Positions 16,073 through 24,665 of a DNA stretch of 41,668 bases are shown piece after piece. Positions within the stretch are counted from its first letter, which is position 1. Each line of letters starts with the position of its first letter. This stretch comes from Acidaminococcus intestini DSM 21505 (lineage in GTDB: Bacteria; Bacillota; Negativicutes; Acidaminococcales; Acidaminococcaceae). Below the pieces are notes generated by a model. It was given only the letters and a program-made list of their open reading frames with translations, ran no database searches and was not told the DNA's origin. A program made the position numbers and the translations under genes. Location: assembly GCF_000425045.1 (NCBI RefSeq), contig NZ_AULA01000023.1, forward strand, positions 1 through 41,668, written 5' to 3'.

Positions 16073-17833
16073 ATGGGTTTTTACTCTATGCCCCGTTATT
16101 TTGAACATATGCCGCAGGTCGGCAAACCGATGAAGAAAGCGAATCCGGAAAACGAAGCTCAGCTGAAAGCCATCGAAGCCGAGATCCACGAACTCATCAA
16201 AGCCGCCCAGTCTGCTGGCCGCAGTGATGAATCCCTGAATGAATCCGGTCAGCTGACTGCACTGCAGCGCGTTGAAAAACTGGTTGAACCGGGCACTTTC
16301 AGACCGCTCAACACCCTGTACAATCCCGAAGGCAACAAGAACGGTTCCGTCAGCATTGTCAAGGGCTTGGGCCGCATTAACGGCAAGTGGGCTGTTATCG
16401 TTGCTTCTGACAACAAGAAGCTTGCCGGTGCCTGGGTACCGGGCCAGGCCGAATGCCTGCTCCGTGCTTCTGACACGGCAAAGACCCTGCGCATCCCTCT
16501 TGTCTATGTCCTGAATTGCTCTGGCGTTAAGTTCGACGAACAGGAAAAGGTTTATCCGAACCGCCGTGGCGGTGGTACGCCTTTCTTCCGCAATGCTGAA
16601 CTGAACCAACTCGGTATTCCTGTTATCGTAGGCATTTATGGGACGAACCCTGCTGGCGGCGGTTACCACTCCATCAGCCCGACCATCCTCATTGCCCACG
16701 AAAAAGCCAATATGGCTGTTGGCGGCGCCGGAATCCTTGGCGGAATGAGCCCGAAAGGCTACATTGATATGGAAGGCGCTGAACAGATTGCTGAATCTGT
16801 TGCAAAAAGCGGCAAGACCGAGCCCCCTGGAGCGGTTGATATCCATTACACTGAAACGGGTTTCTTCCGTGAAGTTTATGCTTCCGAAGAAGGTGTTCTT
16901 GAAGGCATCAAAAAATATATTGGCATGCTGCCGAGCTACAATCCGGAATTCTTCCGTGTTGACGATCCGAAAGCACCGGCCCTGCCTCTGGATGACCTCT
17001 ACTCCTTGGTTCCGCTGAACGACAAGAGAGCCTATGATATGTATAACGTCATTGGCCGACTCTTTGATAACAGTGAATTCAGTGAATACAAGAAGGGTTA
17101 CGGCCCTGAAATGATTACCGGTATGGCAAAGGTCAACGGCCTTGTGGTCGGTGTTGTTGCCAACTTCATGGGCCTGTTGATGAACTATCCTGAATACAAG
17201 ACCGGTGCTGTTGGTATGGGCGGTAAGCTCTATCGGCAGGGTCTCATCAAGATGAACGAATTCGTGACGCTCTGCTCGAGAGACCGTCTGCCAATCATCT
17301 GGATCCAGGATACGTCCGGTATCGACGTTGGCAACGACGCTGAAAAAGCCGAACTGCTTGGTCTGGGTCAATCCCTGATCTATTCCATCCAGAATTCCAA
17401 CATTCCGCAATTCGAAATTACTCTGAGAAAAGGTTCTGCAGCTGCTCACTACGTACTGGGCGGGCCTCAGGGCAACGATACGAACGCGTTCTCCATTGGC
17501 ACGGCTGCCACGGAAATCTATGTCATGAACGGCGAAACCGCTGCTGTGGCTATGTATTCCAGACGTCTTGCTAAAGATAAGAAAGCCGGCAAGGACCTGC
17601 AGCCGACCATAGACAAGATGAATGCCCTAATCGAAGCTTTCCATACGAAATCTCGTCCGAAGGTTTGTGCTGAACTCGGCCTTGTCGATGAAATCGTTGA
17701 TTTCACTAACCTTCGTGGCTATGTAGAAGCCTTCGCCGAAGCTGCTTACCAGAATCCGAAATCTGTTTGCCCGTTCCATCAAATGCTGCTGCCAAGAGCC
17801 ATCAGAGAGTTCGATACCTTCACGAAGAAATAA
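16073..17833 (+). CDS. gcdA: Glutaconyl-CoA decarboxylase, alpha subunit (carboxytransferase)
   Basis: This transfers the carboxyl group of glutaconyl-CoA to the biotin of the gamma subunit, giving crotonyl-CoA; the membrane subunit GcdB then releases carbon dioxide and pumps sodium ions. The 586-residue protein has two crotonase-like carboxyltransferase halves: N-terminal with RRGGGTPFFRNAEL and GTNPAGGGYHS, and C-terminal with DTSGIDVGNDAE and GPQGNDTNAFSIGTAATE. It begins MGFYSMPRYFEHMPQVGKP, very like the A. fermentans protein. The biotin carrier, beta and delta subunits are absent from the window and must be encoded elsewhere, as reported for A. fermentans. Confidence 0.96.
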   Translation: MGFYSMPRYFEHMPQVGKPMKKANPENEAQLKAIEAEIHELIKAAQSAGRSDESLNESGQLTALQRVEKLVEPGTFRPLNTLYNPEGNKNGSVSIVKGLGRINGKWAVIVASDNKKLAGAWVPGQAECLLRASDTAKTLRIPLVYVLNCSGVKFDEQEKVYPNRRGGGTPFFRNAELNQLGIPVIVGIYGTNPAGGGYHSISPTILIAHEKANMAVGGAGILGGMSPKGYIDMEGAEQIAESVAKSGKTEPPGAVDIHYTETGFFREVYASEEGVLEGIKKYIGMLPSYNPEFFRVDDPKAPALPLDDLYSLVPLNDKRAYDMYNVIGRLFDNSEFSEYKKGYGPEMITGMAKVNGLVVGVVANFMGLLMNYPEYKTGAVGMGGKLYRQGLIKMNEFVTLCSRDRLPIIWIQDTSGIDVGNDAEKAELLGLGQSLIYSIQNSNIPQFEITLRKGSAAAHYVLGGPQGNDTNAFSIGTAATEIYVMNGETAAVAMYSRRLAKDKKAGKDLQPTIDKMNALIEAFHTKSRPKVCAELGLVDEIVDFTNLRGYVEAFAEAAYQNPKSVCPFHQMLLPRAIREFDTFTKK

Positions 17834-17857
17834 TTTCCTTAGGAGGAACTTTACTGA

Positions 17858-18640
17858 ATGAGTATCTATACCCTCGGAATTGATATTGGTTCCACTGCAT
17901 CAAAATGCATCATCCTCAAGGATGGCAAAGACATTGTCGCCAAGTCCCTCGTGGACGTTGGGGCTGGCACGACTGGACCGGCCCGTGCCATTTCCGAAGT
18001 CCTTGAGAGTGCCAACATGAAAAGAGAAGATCTGGCCTTTACCCTGGCAACAGGGTATGGCCGGAATTCCTTGGAAGGCATTGCTGATAAGCAGATGAGT
18101 GAGCTTTCCTGCCATGCCATGGGGGCCCATTTCCTCTGGCCTAATGTCCACACGGTCATTGATATCGGGGGACAGGATGCCAAGGTTATCCATATTGAAA
18201 ATGGTGCGATGACCAACTTCCAGATGAACGATAAATGTGCCGCAGGTACGGGACGTTTCCTCGATGTTATGGCCCGTGTCCTCGAAGTCAAGGTCAGTGA
18301 TCTTGCTCCGCTGGGGGCGCAGTCTACAAAACGTGTGCCTATCAGCTCAACCTGCACGGTCTTTGCGGAATCGGAAGTCATCAGTCAGCTGTCGAAAGGA
18401 ACCAATAAAATCGACATCATTGCCGGTATCCATCGTTCCGTTGCCAGCCGTGTCATTGGTCTTGTCAACCGCGTCGGGGTTTCTCCAGACGTGGCCATGA
18501 CCGGTGGGGTGGCACAAAACTACGGCATTGTCCATGCATTGGAGGAAGGCCTTGGCGTAGAAATCAAGACATCTCCCTTGGCCCAGTACAATGGGGCCTT
18601 GGGAGCGGCTCTCTATGCATATCGAAAGGCGAGCAAGTAA
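17858..18640 (+). CDS. hgdC: Activator of 2-hydroxyglutaryl-CoA dehydratase (component A)
   Basis: A homodimeric ASKHA-fold ATPase with one [4Fe-4S] cluster shared between subunits. It hydrolyses ATP to push an electron onto the dehydratase, the archerase mechanism. The cluster ligands known from A. fermentans, Cys127 and Cys166, are at exactly those positions (NDKCAAGTG and STCTVF). Phosphate-binding loops GIDIGSTASK (7-16) and DIGGQDAK (102-109) are intact. The 260-residue length is exact for the family. An AGGAGG site precedes the ATG at 11 bases. The cluster is highly oxygen-sensitive in known homologues. Confidence 0.97.
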   Translation: MSIYTLGIDIGSTASKCIILKDGKDIVAKSLVDVGAGTTGPARAISEVLESANMKREDLAFTLATGYGRNSLEGIADKQMSELSCHAMGAHFLWPNVHTVIDIGGQDAKVIHIENGAMTNFQMNDKCAAGTGRFLDVMARVLEVKVSDLAPLGAQSTKRVPISSTCTVFAESEVISQLSKGTNKIDIIAGIHRSVASRVIGLVNRVGVSPDVAMTGGVAQNYGIVHALEEGLGVEIKTSPLAQYNGALGAALYAYRKASK

Positions 18641-18674
18641 GCGCTCAACTTGATGAAAAGAAGGAAGGATCATT

Positions 18675-20108
18675 ATGGCAAAAACTGTAAGTCCTGGCGT
18701 CCAGGCATTAAGAGACGTAGTTGAAAAAGTTTATCGTGAATTGAGAGAAGCTAAAGAAGCTGGCGAACCTGTAGGCTGGTCGTCTTCCAAGTTCCCTTGC
18801 GAACTGGCTGAATCCTTTGGGCTGCATGTTGGTTACCCTGAAAACCAGGCTGCCGGTATTGCAGCTAACCGTGACGGCGAAGTTATGTGTCAGGCTGCTG
18901 AAGACCTGGGCTATGACAACGATATCTGTGGTTATTCCCGTATTTCCTTGGCTTATGCTGCTGGTTACCGTGGTGCCAACAAAATGGATAAAGATGGCAA
19001 CTATGTCATCAATCCGAACAGTGGCAAACCCCTGAAAGATGCCAATGGCAATAAAGTCCTCGATGAAAATGGTAAGCCGGTCAAGGATCCGAAGACCCTG
19101 AAACCGTATGCAACGACGGATAATATCTATGAAATTGCTGCCCTTCCGGACGGAGAAGAAAAGACCCGCCGTCAGAACGCGCTTCATAAATATCGTCAGA
19201 TGACCATGCCGATGCCGGACTTCGTTCTGTGTTGCAACAACATCTGCAACTGCATGACCAAATGGTATGAAGACATTGCCCGCCGTCATAACATTCCCCT
19301 CATCATGATCGACGTTCCTTACAATGAATTTGACCATGTCAACGAAGCCAACGTCAAATATATCCGCAGCCAGCTCGATACGGCTATCCGTCAAATGGAA
19401 GAAATTTCCGGCAAGAAGTTCGACGAAGATAAGTTTGAACAGTGCTGCCAAAACGCCAACCGTACGGCAAAAGCTTGGCTGAAGGTTTGTGACTACCTCC
19501 AGTACAAACCGTCCCCGTTCAACGGTTTTGACCTCTTCAACCATATGGCTGACGTCGTAACGGCCCGCGGCCGTGTCGAAGCTGCTGAAGCATTCGAACT
19601 GCTCGCCAGCGAACTGGAAGAACACGTCAAGAACGGCACGACGACCGCTCCTTTCAAGGAACAGCATCGTATCATGTTCGAAGGCATTCCTTGCTGGCCG
19701 AAACTGCCTGACCTCTTCAAGCCGCTCAAAGCTAACGGCCTTAACATCACGGGCGTTGTGTACGCACCGGCCTTTGGCTTTGTTTATAACAATCTTGATG
19801 AACTCGTCAAGGCTTATTGCAAGGCTCCGAACTCCGTTTCCATCGAACAAGGTGTTGCTTGGCGTGAGGGTCTTATCCGTGACAACAAAGTCGACGGCGT
19901 TCTGGTCCACTACAACCGTTCCTGCAAACCTTGGAGCGGGTACATGCCTGAAATGCAGCGCCGCTTCACGAAGGATCTGGGCATTCCGACCGCCGGCTTC
20001 GACGGTGACCAGGCTGACCCGAGAAACTTCAACGCTGCTCAGTATGAAACGCGTGTACAGGGCTTGGTCGAAGCCATGGAAGCAAATGACGCAAAGAAGG
20101 GGAATTGA
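18675..20108 (+). CDS. hgdA: (R)-2-hydroxyglutaryl-CoA dehydratase, alpha subunit
   Basis: The larger subunit of component D. It catalyses the reversible syn-elimination of water from (R)-2-hydroxyglutaryl-CoA to (E)-glutaconyl-CoA through a ketyl radical, using iron-sulfur chemistry activated by HgdC. The 477-residue protein belongs to the HgdB/FldA/BcrBC family, with a cysteine-rich segment VLCCNNICNCMTKWYEDIARR (about 176-196, shown in part) and a later HYNRSCKPWSGYMPE motif. An insertion rich in Asp, Asn and Lys lies at about residues 100-160, which is also a feature of the A. fermentans alpha subunit. It is followed after 2 bases by hgdB. Confidence 0.96.
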   Translation: MAKTVSPGVQALRDVVEKVYRELREAKEAGEPVGWSSSKFPCELAESFGLHVGYPENQAAGIAANRDGEVMCQAAEDLGYDNDICGYSRISLAYAAGYRGANKMDKDGNYVINPNSGKPLKDANGNKVLDENGKPVKDPKTLKPYATTDNIYEIAALPDGEEKTRRQNALHKYRQMTMPMPDFVLCCNNICNCMTKWYEDIARRHNIPLIMIDVPYNEFDHVNEANVKYIRSQLDTAIRQMEEISGKKFDEDKFEQCCQNANRTAKAWLKVCDYLQYKPSPFNGFDLFNHMADVVTARGRVEAAEAFELLASELEEHVKNGTTTAPFKEQHRIMFEGIPCWPKLPDLFKPLKANGLNITGVVYAPAFGFVYNNLDELVKAYCKAPNSVSIEQGVAWREGLIRDNKVDGVLVHYNRSCKPWSGYMPEMQRRFTKDLGIPTAGFDGDQADPRNFNAAQYETRVQGLVEAMEANDAKKGN

Positions 20109-20110
20109 CA

Positions 20111-21250
20111 ATGGCTATCAGTGAACTGATTGAAGAATTCAAAAAAGTATCTGCCAGCCCGAAGACCATGTTGGCCAAATATAAGGGTCAAGGCAAAAAA
20201 GTAATTGGCTGCCTGCCTTACTATGTTCCGGAAGAACTCGTCTATGCTGCTGGTATGGTTCCGATGGGAATCTGGGGCAGCAACGGCAAACAGCAGATCC
20301 GTTCCAAGGAATACTGTGCAACCTTCTACTGCACGATTGCTCAGCAGTCCCTCGAAATGCTGCTTGATGGGACCCTCGATGATATTGACGGAATCATTAC
20401 GCCGGTTCTGTGCGATACCCTGCGTCCGATGAGTCAGAACTTCAAGGTTGCCATGAAAGACAAGATGCCTGTTATCTTCCTGGCTCATCCTCAGGTCCGT
20501 CAGAATGCTGCCGGCAAGCAGTTCACCTATGACGCATACAATGAAGTCAAAGGCCATTTGGAAGAAATCTGCGGTCATGAAATCACCAATGATGCCATCC
20601 TTGATGCCATCAAAGTGTATAATCGCAGCCGTAAGGCCCGCCGCGAATTCTGCAAGCTGACGAACGCCCATCCTGACCTGATCCCTGCTTCTGTTCGTGC
20701 AGCCGTTCTGCGTGCAGCTTACTTCATGCTGAAGGATGAATATTCGGACAAACTGGAAGCCCTCAACAAAGAACTGGCCGCTGCTCCTGTTGGCAAGTTC
20801 GATGGCCATAAGGTTGTCGTTTCCGGAATTATCTACAATATGCCTGGCATCCTGAAAGCCCTTGATGACAACAAACTCGCCATTGCTGCTGATGACTGTG
20901 CTTATGAAAGCCGCAGCTTCGCTGTGGATGCTCCGGAAGACCTGGATAATGGCCTGCAGGCACTGGCTGTCCAGTTCTCCAAACAGGGCAACGATGTTCT
21001 CCTCTACGATCCTTCCTACCAGGAAGATACGAGAAATGAACATGTCTGCAGCCTTGTGAAGGAAAGCGGTGCTGAAGGCGTCATTGTCTTCATGATGCAG
21101 TTCTGCGATCCTGAGGAAATGGAATATCCTGACCTGAAGAAGGCGCTGGATCGTCACCACATTCCTCATATCAAAGTTGGCGTCGATCAAATGACCCGTG
21201 ACTTTGGTCAAGCTACGACGGCTCTCGAAGCATTTGCTGAAAGCCTCTGA
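20111..21250 (+). CDS. hgdB: (R)-2-hydroxyglutaryl-CoA dehydratase, beta subunit
   Basis: The smaller subunit of component D; family members carry one [4Fe-4S] cluster through conserved cysteines. Relevant segments include KEYCATFYCTIAQQSLEML (about 69-87), TPVLCDTLRPMSQN (about 99-112) and MMQFCDPEEMEYPDLK (about 333-348). The 379-residue length equals the A. fermentans subunit. The ATG at 20111, after AAGGGG at 7 bases, is preferred over the TTG at 20105, which overlaps the hgdA stop. It is the last gene of the operon, 7 bases before the terminator stem. Confidence 0.97.
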   Translation: MAISELIEEFKKVSASPKTMLAKYKGQGKKVIGCLPYYVPEELVYAAGMVPMGIWGSNGKQQIRSKEYCATFYCTIAQQSLEMLLDGTLDDIDGIITPVLCDTLRPMSQNFKVAMKDKMPVIFLAHPQVRQNAAGKQFTYDAYNEVKGHLEEICGHEITNDAILDAIKVYNRSRKARREFCKLTNAHPDLIPASVRAAVLRAAYFMLKDEYSDKLEALNKELAAAPVGKFDGHKVVVSGIIYNMPGILKALDDNKLAIAADDCAYESRSFAVDAPEDLDNGLQALAVQFSKQGNDVLLYDPSYQEDTRNEHVCSLVKESGAEGVIVFMMQFCDPEEMEYPDLKKALDRHHIPHIKVGVDQMTRDFGQATTALEAFAESL

Positions 21251-21257
21251 TGATTGC

Positions 21258-21289
21258 AAAAAGGCTGTCCCTTTGGGGGCAGCCTTTTT
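21258..21289 (+). terminator. Intrinsic terminator after hgdB
   Basis: AAAAAGGCTG then CCC pairs with GGG and CAGCCTTTTT, with a short loop, ending in five T residues. The A-tract on the left arm means it could also work in the opposite direction. It ends the fermentation operon. Confidence 0.9.
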
Positions 21290-21324
21290 CATATGGGGAT
21301 GTTTCTGGCTGCTTTTATCAAGAA

Positions 21325-21338
21325 GTAATAATTATTAC
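21325..21338. promoter_or_regulatory. AT-rich palindrome, possible Fur/PerR-family operator
   Basis: GTAATAATTATTAC is a perfect 14-base palindrome. It resembles Fur-superfamily boxes (ATAAT-ATTAT half sites) and the sites near perR at 34208 and 34335 in this window. It lies nearly 500 bases before nrdD and 36 bases after the hgd terminator, so the regulated gene is uncertain. Confidence 0.35.
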
Positions 21339-21447
21339 AAACATTACTAACGGATAAAGGAAGGAAAAAAATTCTCATGATATTTCAGTGGATTTTTCTC
21401 CTCTTTGTCTATTAATCGTGTTTAAAAAGTGTAATCCTGTTTCCTCC

Positions 21448-21471
21448 TGCCATTCTATGATGAGAATGGCA
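21448..21471 (+). other. 9-bp perfect hairpin in the hgdB-nrdD gap
   Basis: TGCCATTCT (21448-21456) pairs exactly with AGAATGGCA (21463-21471) around an ATGATG loop. No T-run follows, so it is not a standard terminator. The surrounding 300 bases hold no convincing reading frame. It could belong to an unannotated RNA or a long nrdD leader. Confidence 0.35.
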
Positions 21472-21611
21472 TGTTAGCGTGACTTTGTGAAGCAAAATCT
21501 TCTCATTGGAAAATTGTCCAGTCCTTTCTTTTTATGCTCAATCGTAACCTCTGTCCATGACAAATGTGCAAACTAGGTGTTGTGTAGTAGCCGTGAAAAA
21601 TTACCCAAATA

Positions 21612-21657
21612 GCACTATATGTTGATATTTTTCTTGCGCTCCGACCCAATATGGTGT
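21612..21657 (+). promoter_or_regulatory. Candidate tandem NrdR boxes upstream of nrdDG
   Basis: The core CTATATGTTG at 21615-21624, flanked by CA, matches 9 of 10 core bases of the NrdR box (acaCwAtATaTwGtgt). A weaker second site at 21642-21657 ends in ATATGGTGT. Their starts are 30 bases apart, close to the roughly 31-base spacing usual for paired NrdR boxes. They lie 160-205 bases before nrdD. NrdR control of ribonucleotide reductases is well established in bacteria; its action here is inferred. The promoter itself is unclear; TATTCT at 21657-21662 is a poor -10. Confidence 0.45.
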
Positions 21658-21661
21658 ATTC

Positions 21662-21816
21662 TATATGCGTAATCGCTCTGGGCGGATTCGCTTTTTATTC
21701 CACCGCTTTTTTAAGGAAAGGGAGCGGATGCTTTTATGTTTGGTCAGCAAAGGGCACGTTAGGACAGCGTGTTCTTTCACCTTCTATAAGAGAAAAATCA
21801 AGAAAGGATGAGTGCG
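21662..21816 (+). other. Long nrdD leader with no recognised RNA element
   Basis: About 155 bases between the putative promoter and nrdD. It includes GC-rich inverted stretches (GGCACG to CGTGTT near 21749-21775) and T-tracts. I looked for cobalamin and other riboswitch motifs and recognised none. A frame of about 70 codons crosses it but lacks a ribosome site and runs into nrdD out of frame. Confidence 0.3.
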
Positions 21817-23949
21817 ATGGGAATGCAAGTCATAAAGCGGGATGGGTCAACTGTATCCTTTGATCGGCATAAGATCGTGGTTGCCATTCAAAAGGCCAAT
21901 AAAGCAGTGGAGGAGGGAGAACGACTTCCGGAATCTGATATTGATACCATCGCCTCCTTCGTAGAAGGAAAGAAAAGGAAACGCTTCCTTGTGGAAGATA
22001 TCCAGGATATGGTCGAAAAGCAGATCATGAACCGCGGCCGTTACGAACTGGCCAAAGCCTACATTATTTATCGCTACAACCGGGCCCTTGTCCGTAAAGC
22101 CAATACGACGGATGAATCCATCCTGTCTCTGATCAGCAACAAGAACAAGGATGTCATGGAAGAAAATTCCAACAAGAACGCCGTTATGGTTTCCACCCAG
22201 CGTGACCTTATTGCCGGAGAAGTATCCCGTGATTTGACGCGCCGGATTGTGCTGCCGGAAAAGATTTCCCGTGCTCATGATGAAGGTATCCTTCACTTTC
22301 ATGATTCGGACTATTTTATCCAGCCCATGTTCAATTGCTGCCTTATCAATATTGGGGATATGCTGGATAATGGAACGGTCATGCATGGCAAACTCATTGA
22401 AAGCCCAAAGAGCTTCCAAGTTGCCTGCACGGTCATGACCCAGATCATTGCGTCTGTCGCGTCTGCCCAATATGGCGGACAGTCCGTTGATATTTCCCAC
22501 CTGGGCAAATATCTCCGCCGCAGCCGGGATAAGTTCCGTAAACGCCTTGTGGAATCCACCCAAGGTTCACTGAGTGAAAAGGAACTCAACGAAATCCTCG
22601 ATGCCCGCATGAAGGAAGAACTGGCAAGCGGTGTCCAGACAATCCAGTACCAGATCAATACCTTGATGACGACTAATGGACAGTCTCCTTTCGTAACCCT
22701 TTTCCTTCATTTGGATCCCAAGGACGAGTACATTGAAGAAAATGCTCAAATCATCGAGGAAATCCTCAAGCAACGTTTGGAAGGCATCAAGAATGAAGCC
22801 GGTGTCTACGTTACTCCGGCCTTCCCGAAACTGGTTTATGTCCTTGATGAAAATAACTGCCTCAAGGGTGGTAAGTATGATTACTTGACTGAGCTTGCTG
22901 TACGCTGCTCCATTAAACGGATGTATCCGGACTATATTTCGGCCAAGAAGATGCGCGAAAACTATGAAGGCAATGTCTTTTCCCCCATGGGATGCCGAAG
23001 CTTCCTCGTACCTTGGAAGGATAAGGATGGACACTATAAATTTGAAGGCCGCTTCAATCAAGGGGTTGTTTCCATCAACCTGCCCCAGATTGGCATCATT
23101 GCCAAGGGCGATGAGGATAAGTTCTGGAAACTCCTTGACGAACGCTTGGAACTCTGCCGTGAAGCACTTATGGTCCGTCATAATGCCCTCAAGGGGATTC
23201 GCAGCGATGTCAGCCCAATCCATTGGCAAAACGGGGCCATTGCCCGTCTAAAGAAGGGCGAAACCATTGATAAGCTCTTGGAAAATGGCTACTCCACGCT
23301 GTCGTTGGGGTATATCGGCCTTTATGAATGCACGGTGGCCATGAAGGGATGCAGCCACACGACACCGGAAGGCGAGGAATTTGCTATGCGTGTCATGAAG
23401 CACCTCAACGCGGCCTGCAAGAAGTGGCGTGCTGAATCGGGACTGGGATTCTCTCTGTATGGAACCCCGGCTGAATCCCTGTGCTACCGGTTTGCCCGCA
23501 TCGACAAGGAACGCTTCGGCACTATCAAGGATATTACGGACAAAGGATACTATACCAATTCCTATCATGTTGATGTCCGTGAACATATCGATGCTTTCAG
23601 CAAATTCAAGTTCGAAAATCAGTTCCAGCCCATTTCTACAGGAGGCTGCATCTCCTATGTCGAGATTCCTAATATGAAGAAGAATCCGACAGCTGTGGAA
23701 GACCTTGTTCGCTTTATTTACGACAATATCCAGTATGCCGAATTTAACACAAAGTCCGACTACTGCCAGGTCTGCGGATTTGACGGAGAAATCAAGGTCA
23801 ATGACAACTTGGAATGGGAATGCCCCCAATGTCATAATAAGGACCAGAGTAAGATGAATGTTGTGCGCCGGACCTGTGGCTATTTGGGCGAAAACTTCTG
23901 GAACGTCGGGAAAACGAAGGAAATCAAGTCCCGCGTCCTTCATCTGTAA
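21817..23949 (+). CDS. nrdD: Anaerobic ribonucleoside-triphosphate reductase, class III
   Basis: This makes deoxyribonucleotides without oxygen using a glycyl radical and formate as reductant in known enzymes. An N-terminal ATP-cone (VIKRDGSTVSFDRHKI, residues about 4-95) provides allosteric control. The catalytic core holds the Cys motifs around MFNCCLINIGDML and YGGQSVDISHLGKY. Near the C-terminus a CQVC...CPQC zinc site is followed by RRTCGYLG, whose glycine (about residue 688) is the radical site. I prefer ATG at 21817 because AAGGA ends 8 bases before it; ATG at 21808 overlaps that site. The length of 710 residues is normal. Confidence 0.95.
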   Translation: MGMQVIKRDGSTVSFDRHKIVVAIQKANKAVEEGERLPESDIDTIASFVEGKKRKRFLVEDIQDMVEKQIMNRGRYELAKAYIIYRYNRALVRKANTTDESILSLISNKNKDVMEENSNKNAVMVSTQRDLIAGEVSRDLTRRIVLPEKISRAHDEGILHFHDSDYFIQPMFNCCLINIGDMLDNGTVMHGKLIESPKSFQVACTVMTQIIASVASAQYGGQSVDISHLGKYLRRSRDKFRKRLVESTQGSLSEKELNEILDARMKEELASGVQTIQYQINTLMTTNGQSPFVTLFLHLDPKDEYIEENAQIIEEILKQRLEGIKNEAGVYVTPAFPKLVYVLDENNCLKGGKYDYLTELAVRCSIKRMYPDYISAKKMRENYEGNVFSPMGCRSFLVPWKDKDGHYKFEGRFNQGVVSINLPQIGIIAKGDEDKFWKLLDERLELCREALMVRHNALKGIRSDVSPIHWQNGAIARLKKGETIDKLLENGYSTLSLGYIGLYECTVAMKGCSHTTPEGEEFAMRVMKHLNAACKKWRAESGLGFSLYGTPAESLCYRFARIDKERFGTIKDITDKGYYTNSYHVDVREHIDAFSKFKFENQFQPISTGGCISYVEIPNMKKNPTAVEDLVRFIYDNIQYAEFNTKSDYCQVCGFDGEIKVNDNLEWECPQCHNKDQSKMNVVRRTCGYLGENFWNVGKTKEIKSRVLHL

Positions 23950-23961
23950 GGGGGCCGCACC

Positions 23962-24495
23962 GTGAATTATGCCGCTATCAAAAAAACAGATGTCGCCAAT
24001 GGACCGGGTGTCCGTGTCTCCCTTTTCGTAAGCGGCTGTACCCATCACTGTAAAGGCTGTTTCAATGAGGAAGCTTGGGATTTTTCTTATGGCAAGCCTT
24101 TTGACCAACATGCCGTCAAGGAAATCATGGAAGCCTTGGAACCTGACTATATCAGGGGCTTCTCCCTTTTGGGTGGGGAGCCCTTTGAACCGGAAAATCA
24201 AGCGGTTCTTGTTGGCGTCCTGCGCCATGTGCGTGAGCACTATCCTCAAAAGACCATTTGGTGCTACAGCGGCTATCTCTTTGATGAAGATATGCTGAAA
24301 GGGCGCTTGGGTGACCCATCCATTACGATGGAAATGCTGGGCTATTTGGACGTTCTTGTTGACGGGGAATTCGTCCTTTCTGAAAAGGACCTCAACCTGC
24401 GCTTCAAGGGCAGCAGGAACCAGCGAATCATTGATGTACCCCGCTCTCTCAAGGAAAAGAGGATTATCCTTTGGGACGGTGCGGAATTTGCCTAA
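23962..24495 (+). CDS. nrdG: Anaerobic ribonucleotide reductase activating protein (radical SAM)
   Basis: NrdG uses S-adenosylmethionine and a [4Fe-4S] cluster to generate the glycyl radical on NrdD. The CxxxCxxC motif is present as CTHHCKGC (about residues 30-37), followed by FNEEAWDF. A GGEPF motif (about residue 72) and a GRWSYSG-like WCYSGYLFDE segment are typical. The 177-residue length is normal. The start is GTG at 23962 after AGGGGG, 12 bases downstream of nrdD, so the two are co-expressed. Confidence 0.94.
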   Translation: MNYAAIKKTDVANGPGVRVSLFVSGCTHHCKGCFNEEAWDFSYGKPFDQHAVKEIMEALEPDYIRGFSLLGGEPFEPENQAVLVGVLRHVREHYPQKTIWCYSGYLFDEDMLKGRLGDPSITMEMLGYLDVLVDGEFVLSEKDLNLRFKGSRNQRIIDVPRSLKEKRIILWDGAEFA

Positions 24496-24503
24496 GGCAA
24501 AAC

Positions 24504-24542
24504 AGACCGTGAAGAGATGCTCCCTCTTCGCGGTCTTTTTTC
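24504..24542 (+). terminator. Intrinsic terminator after nrdG
   Basis: AGACCG, T, GAAGAG (24504-24516) pairs with CTCTTC, G, CGGTCT (24524-24536), giving 12 pairs with one internal mismatch, followed by T residues. It closes the nrdDG unit and separates it from the M20-led operon. Confidence 0.9.
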
Positions 24543-24594
24543 TATCTCCGGATGATGAAAAGCCAAAGGCGTTCTTGGAATAGGGACTTGCCTC

Positions 24595-24623
24595 TTACGC
24601 ATGGGCCCTATCCGTGATACAAT
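24595..24623 (+). promoter_or_regulatory. Candidate promoter of the five-gene M20 operon
   Basis: TACAAT at 24618-24623 (5 of 6 to the -10 consensus) lies 17 bases after TTACGC at 24595-24600, a weak -35. It is about 43 bases before the M20 start codon and directly after the nrdG terminator, so an independent unit beginning here is likely. Confidence 0.5.
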
Positions 24624-24665
24624 ACGAGTATGCGCTTCTTTTTTTATAAAGGAAGGTGGATTGAA

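Noticed and set aside
14297-21292. Long minus-strand open frames opposite gctA, gcdA, hgdA and hgdB (305 to 476 codons)
   Set aside because: They lie wholly on strong plus-strand genes, lack ribosome sites and recognisable motifs, and arise because codon bias in the operon removes the triplets that would be stops on the other strand.
21662-21816. Riboswitch (for example cobalamin) before nrdD
   Set aside because: I could not find the conserved core motifs of a known riboswitch class.
21651-21863. 70-codon frame before nrdD
   Set aside because: It begins in the candidate promoter, has no ribosome site and overlaps the nrdD start out of frame.
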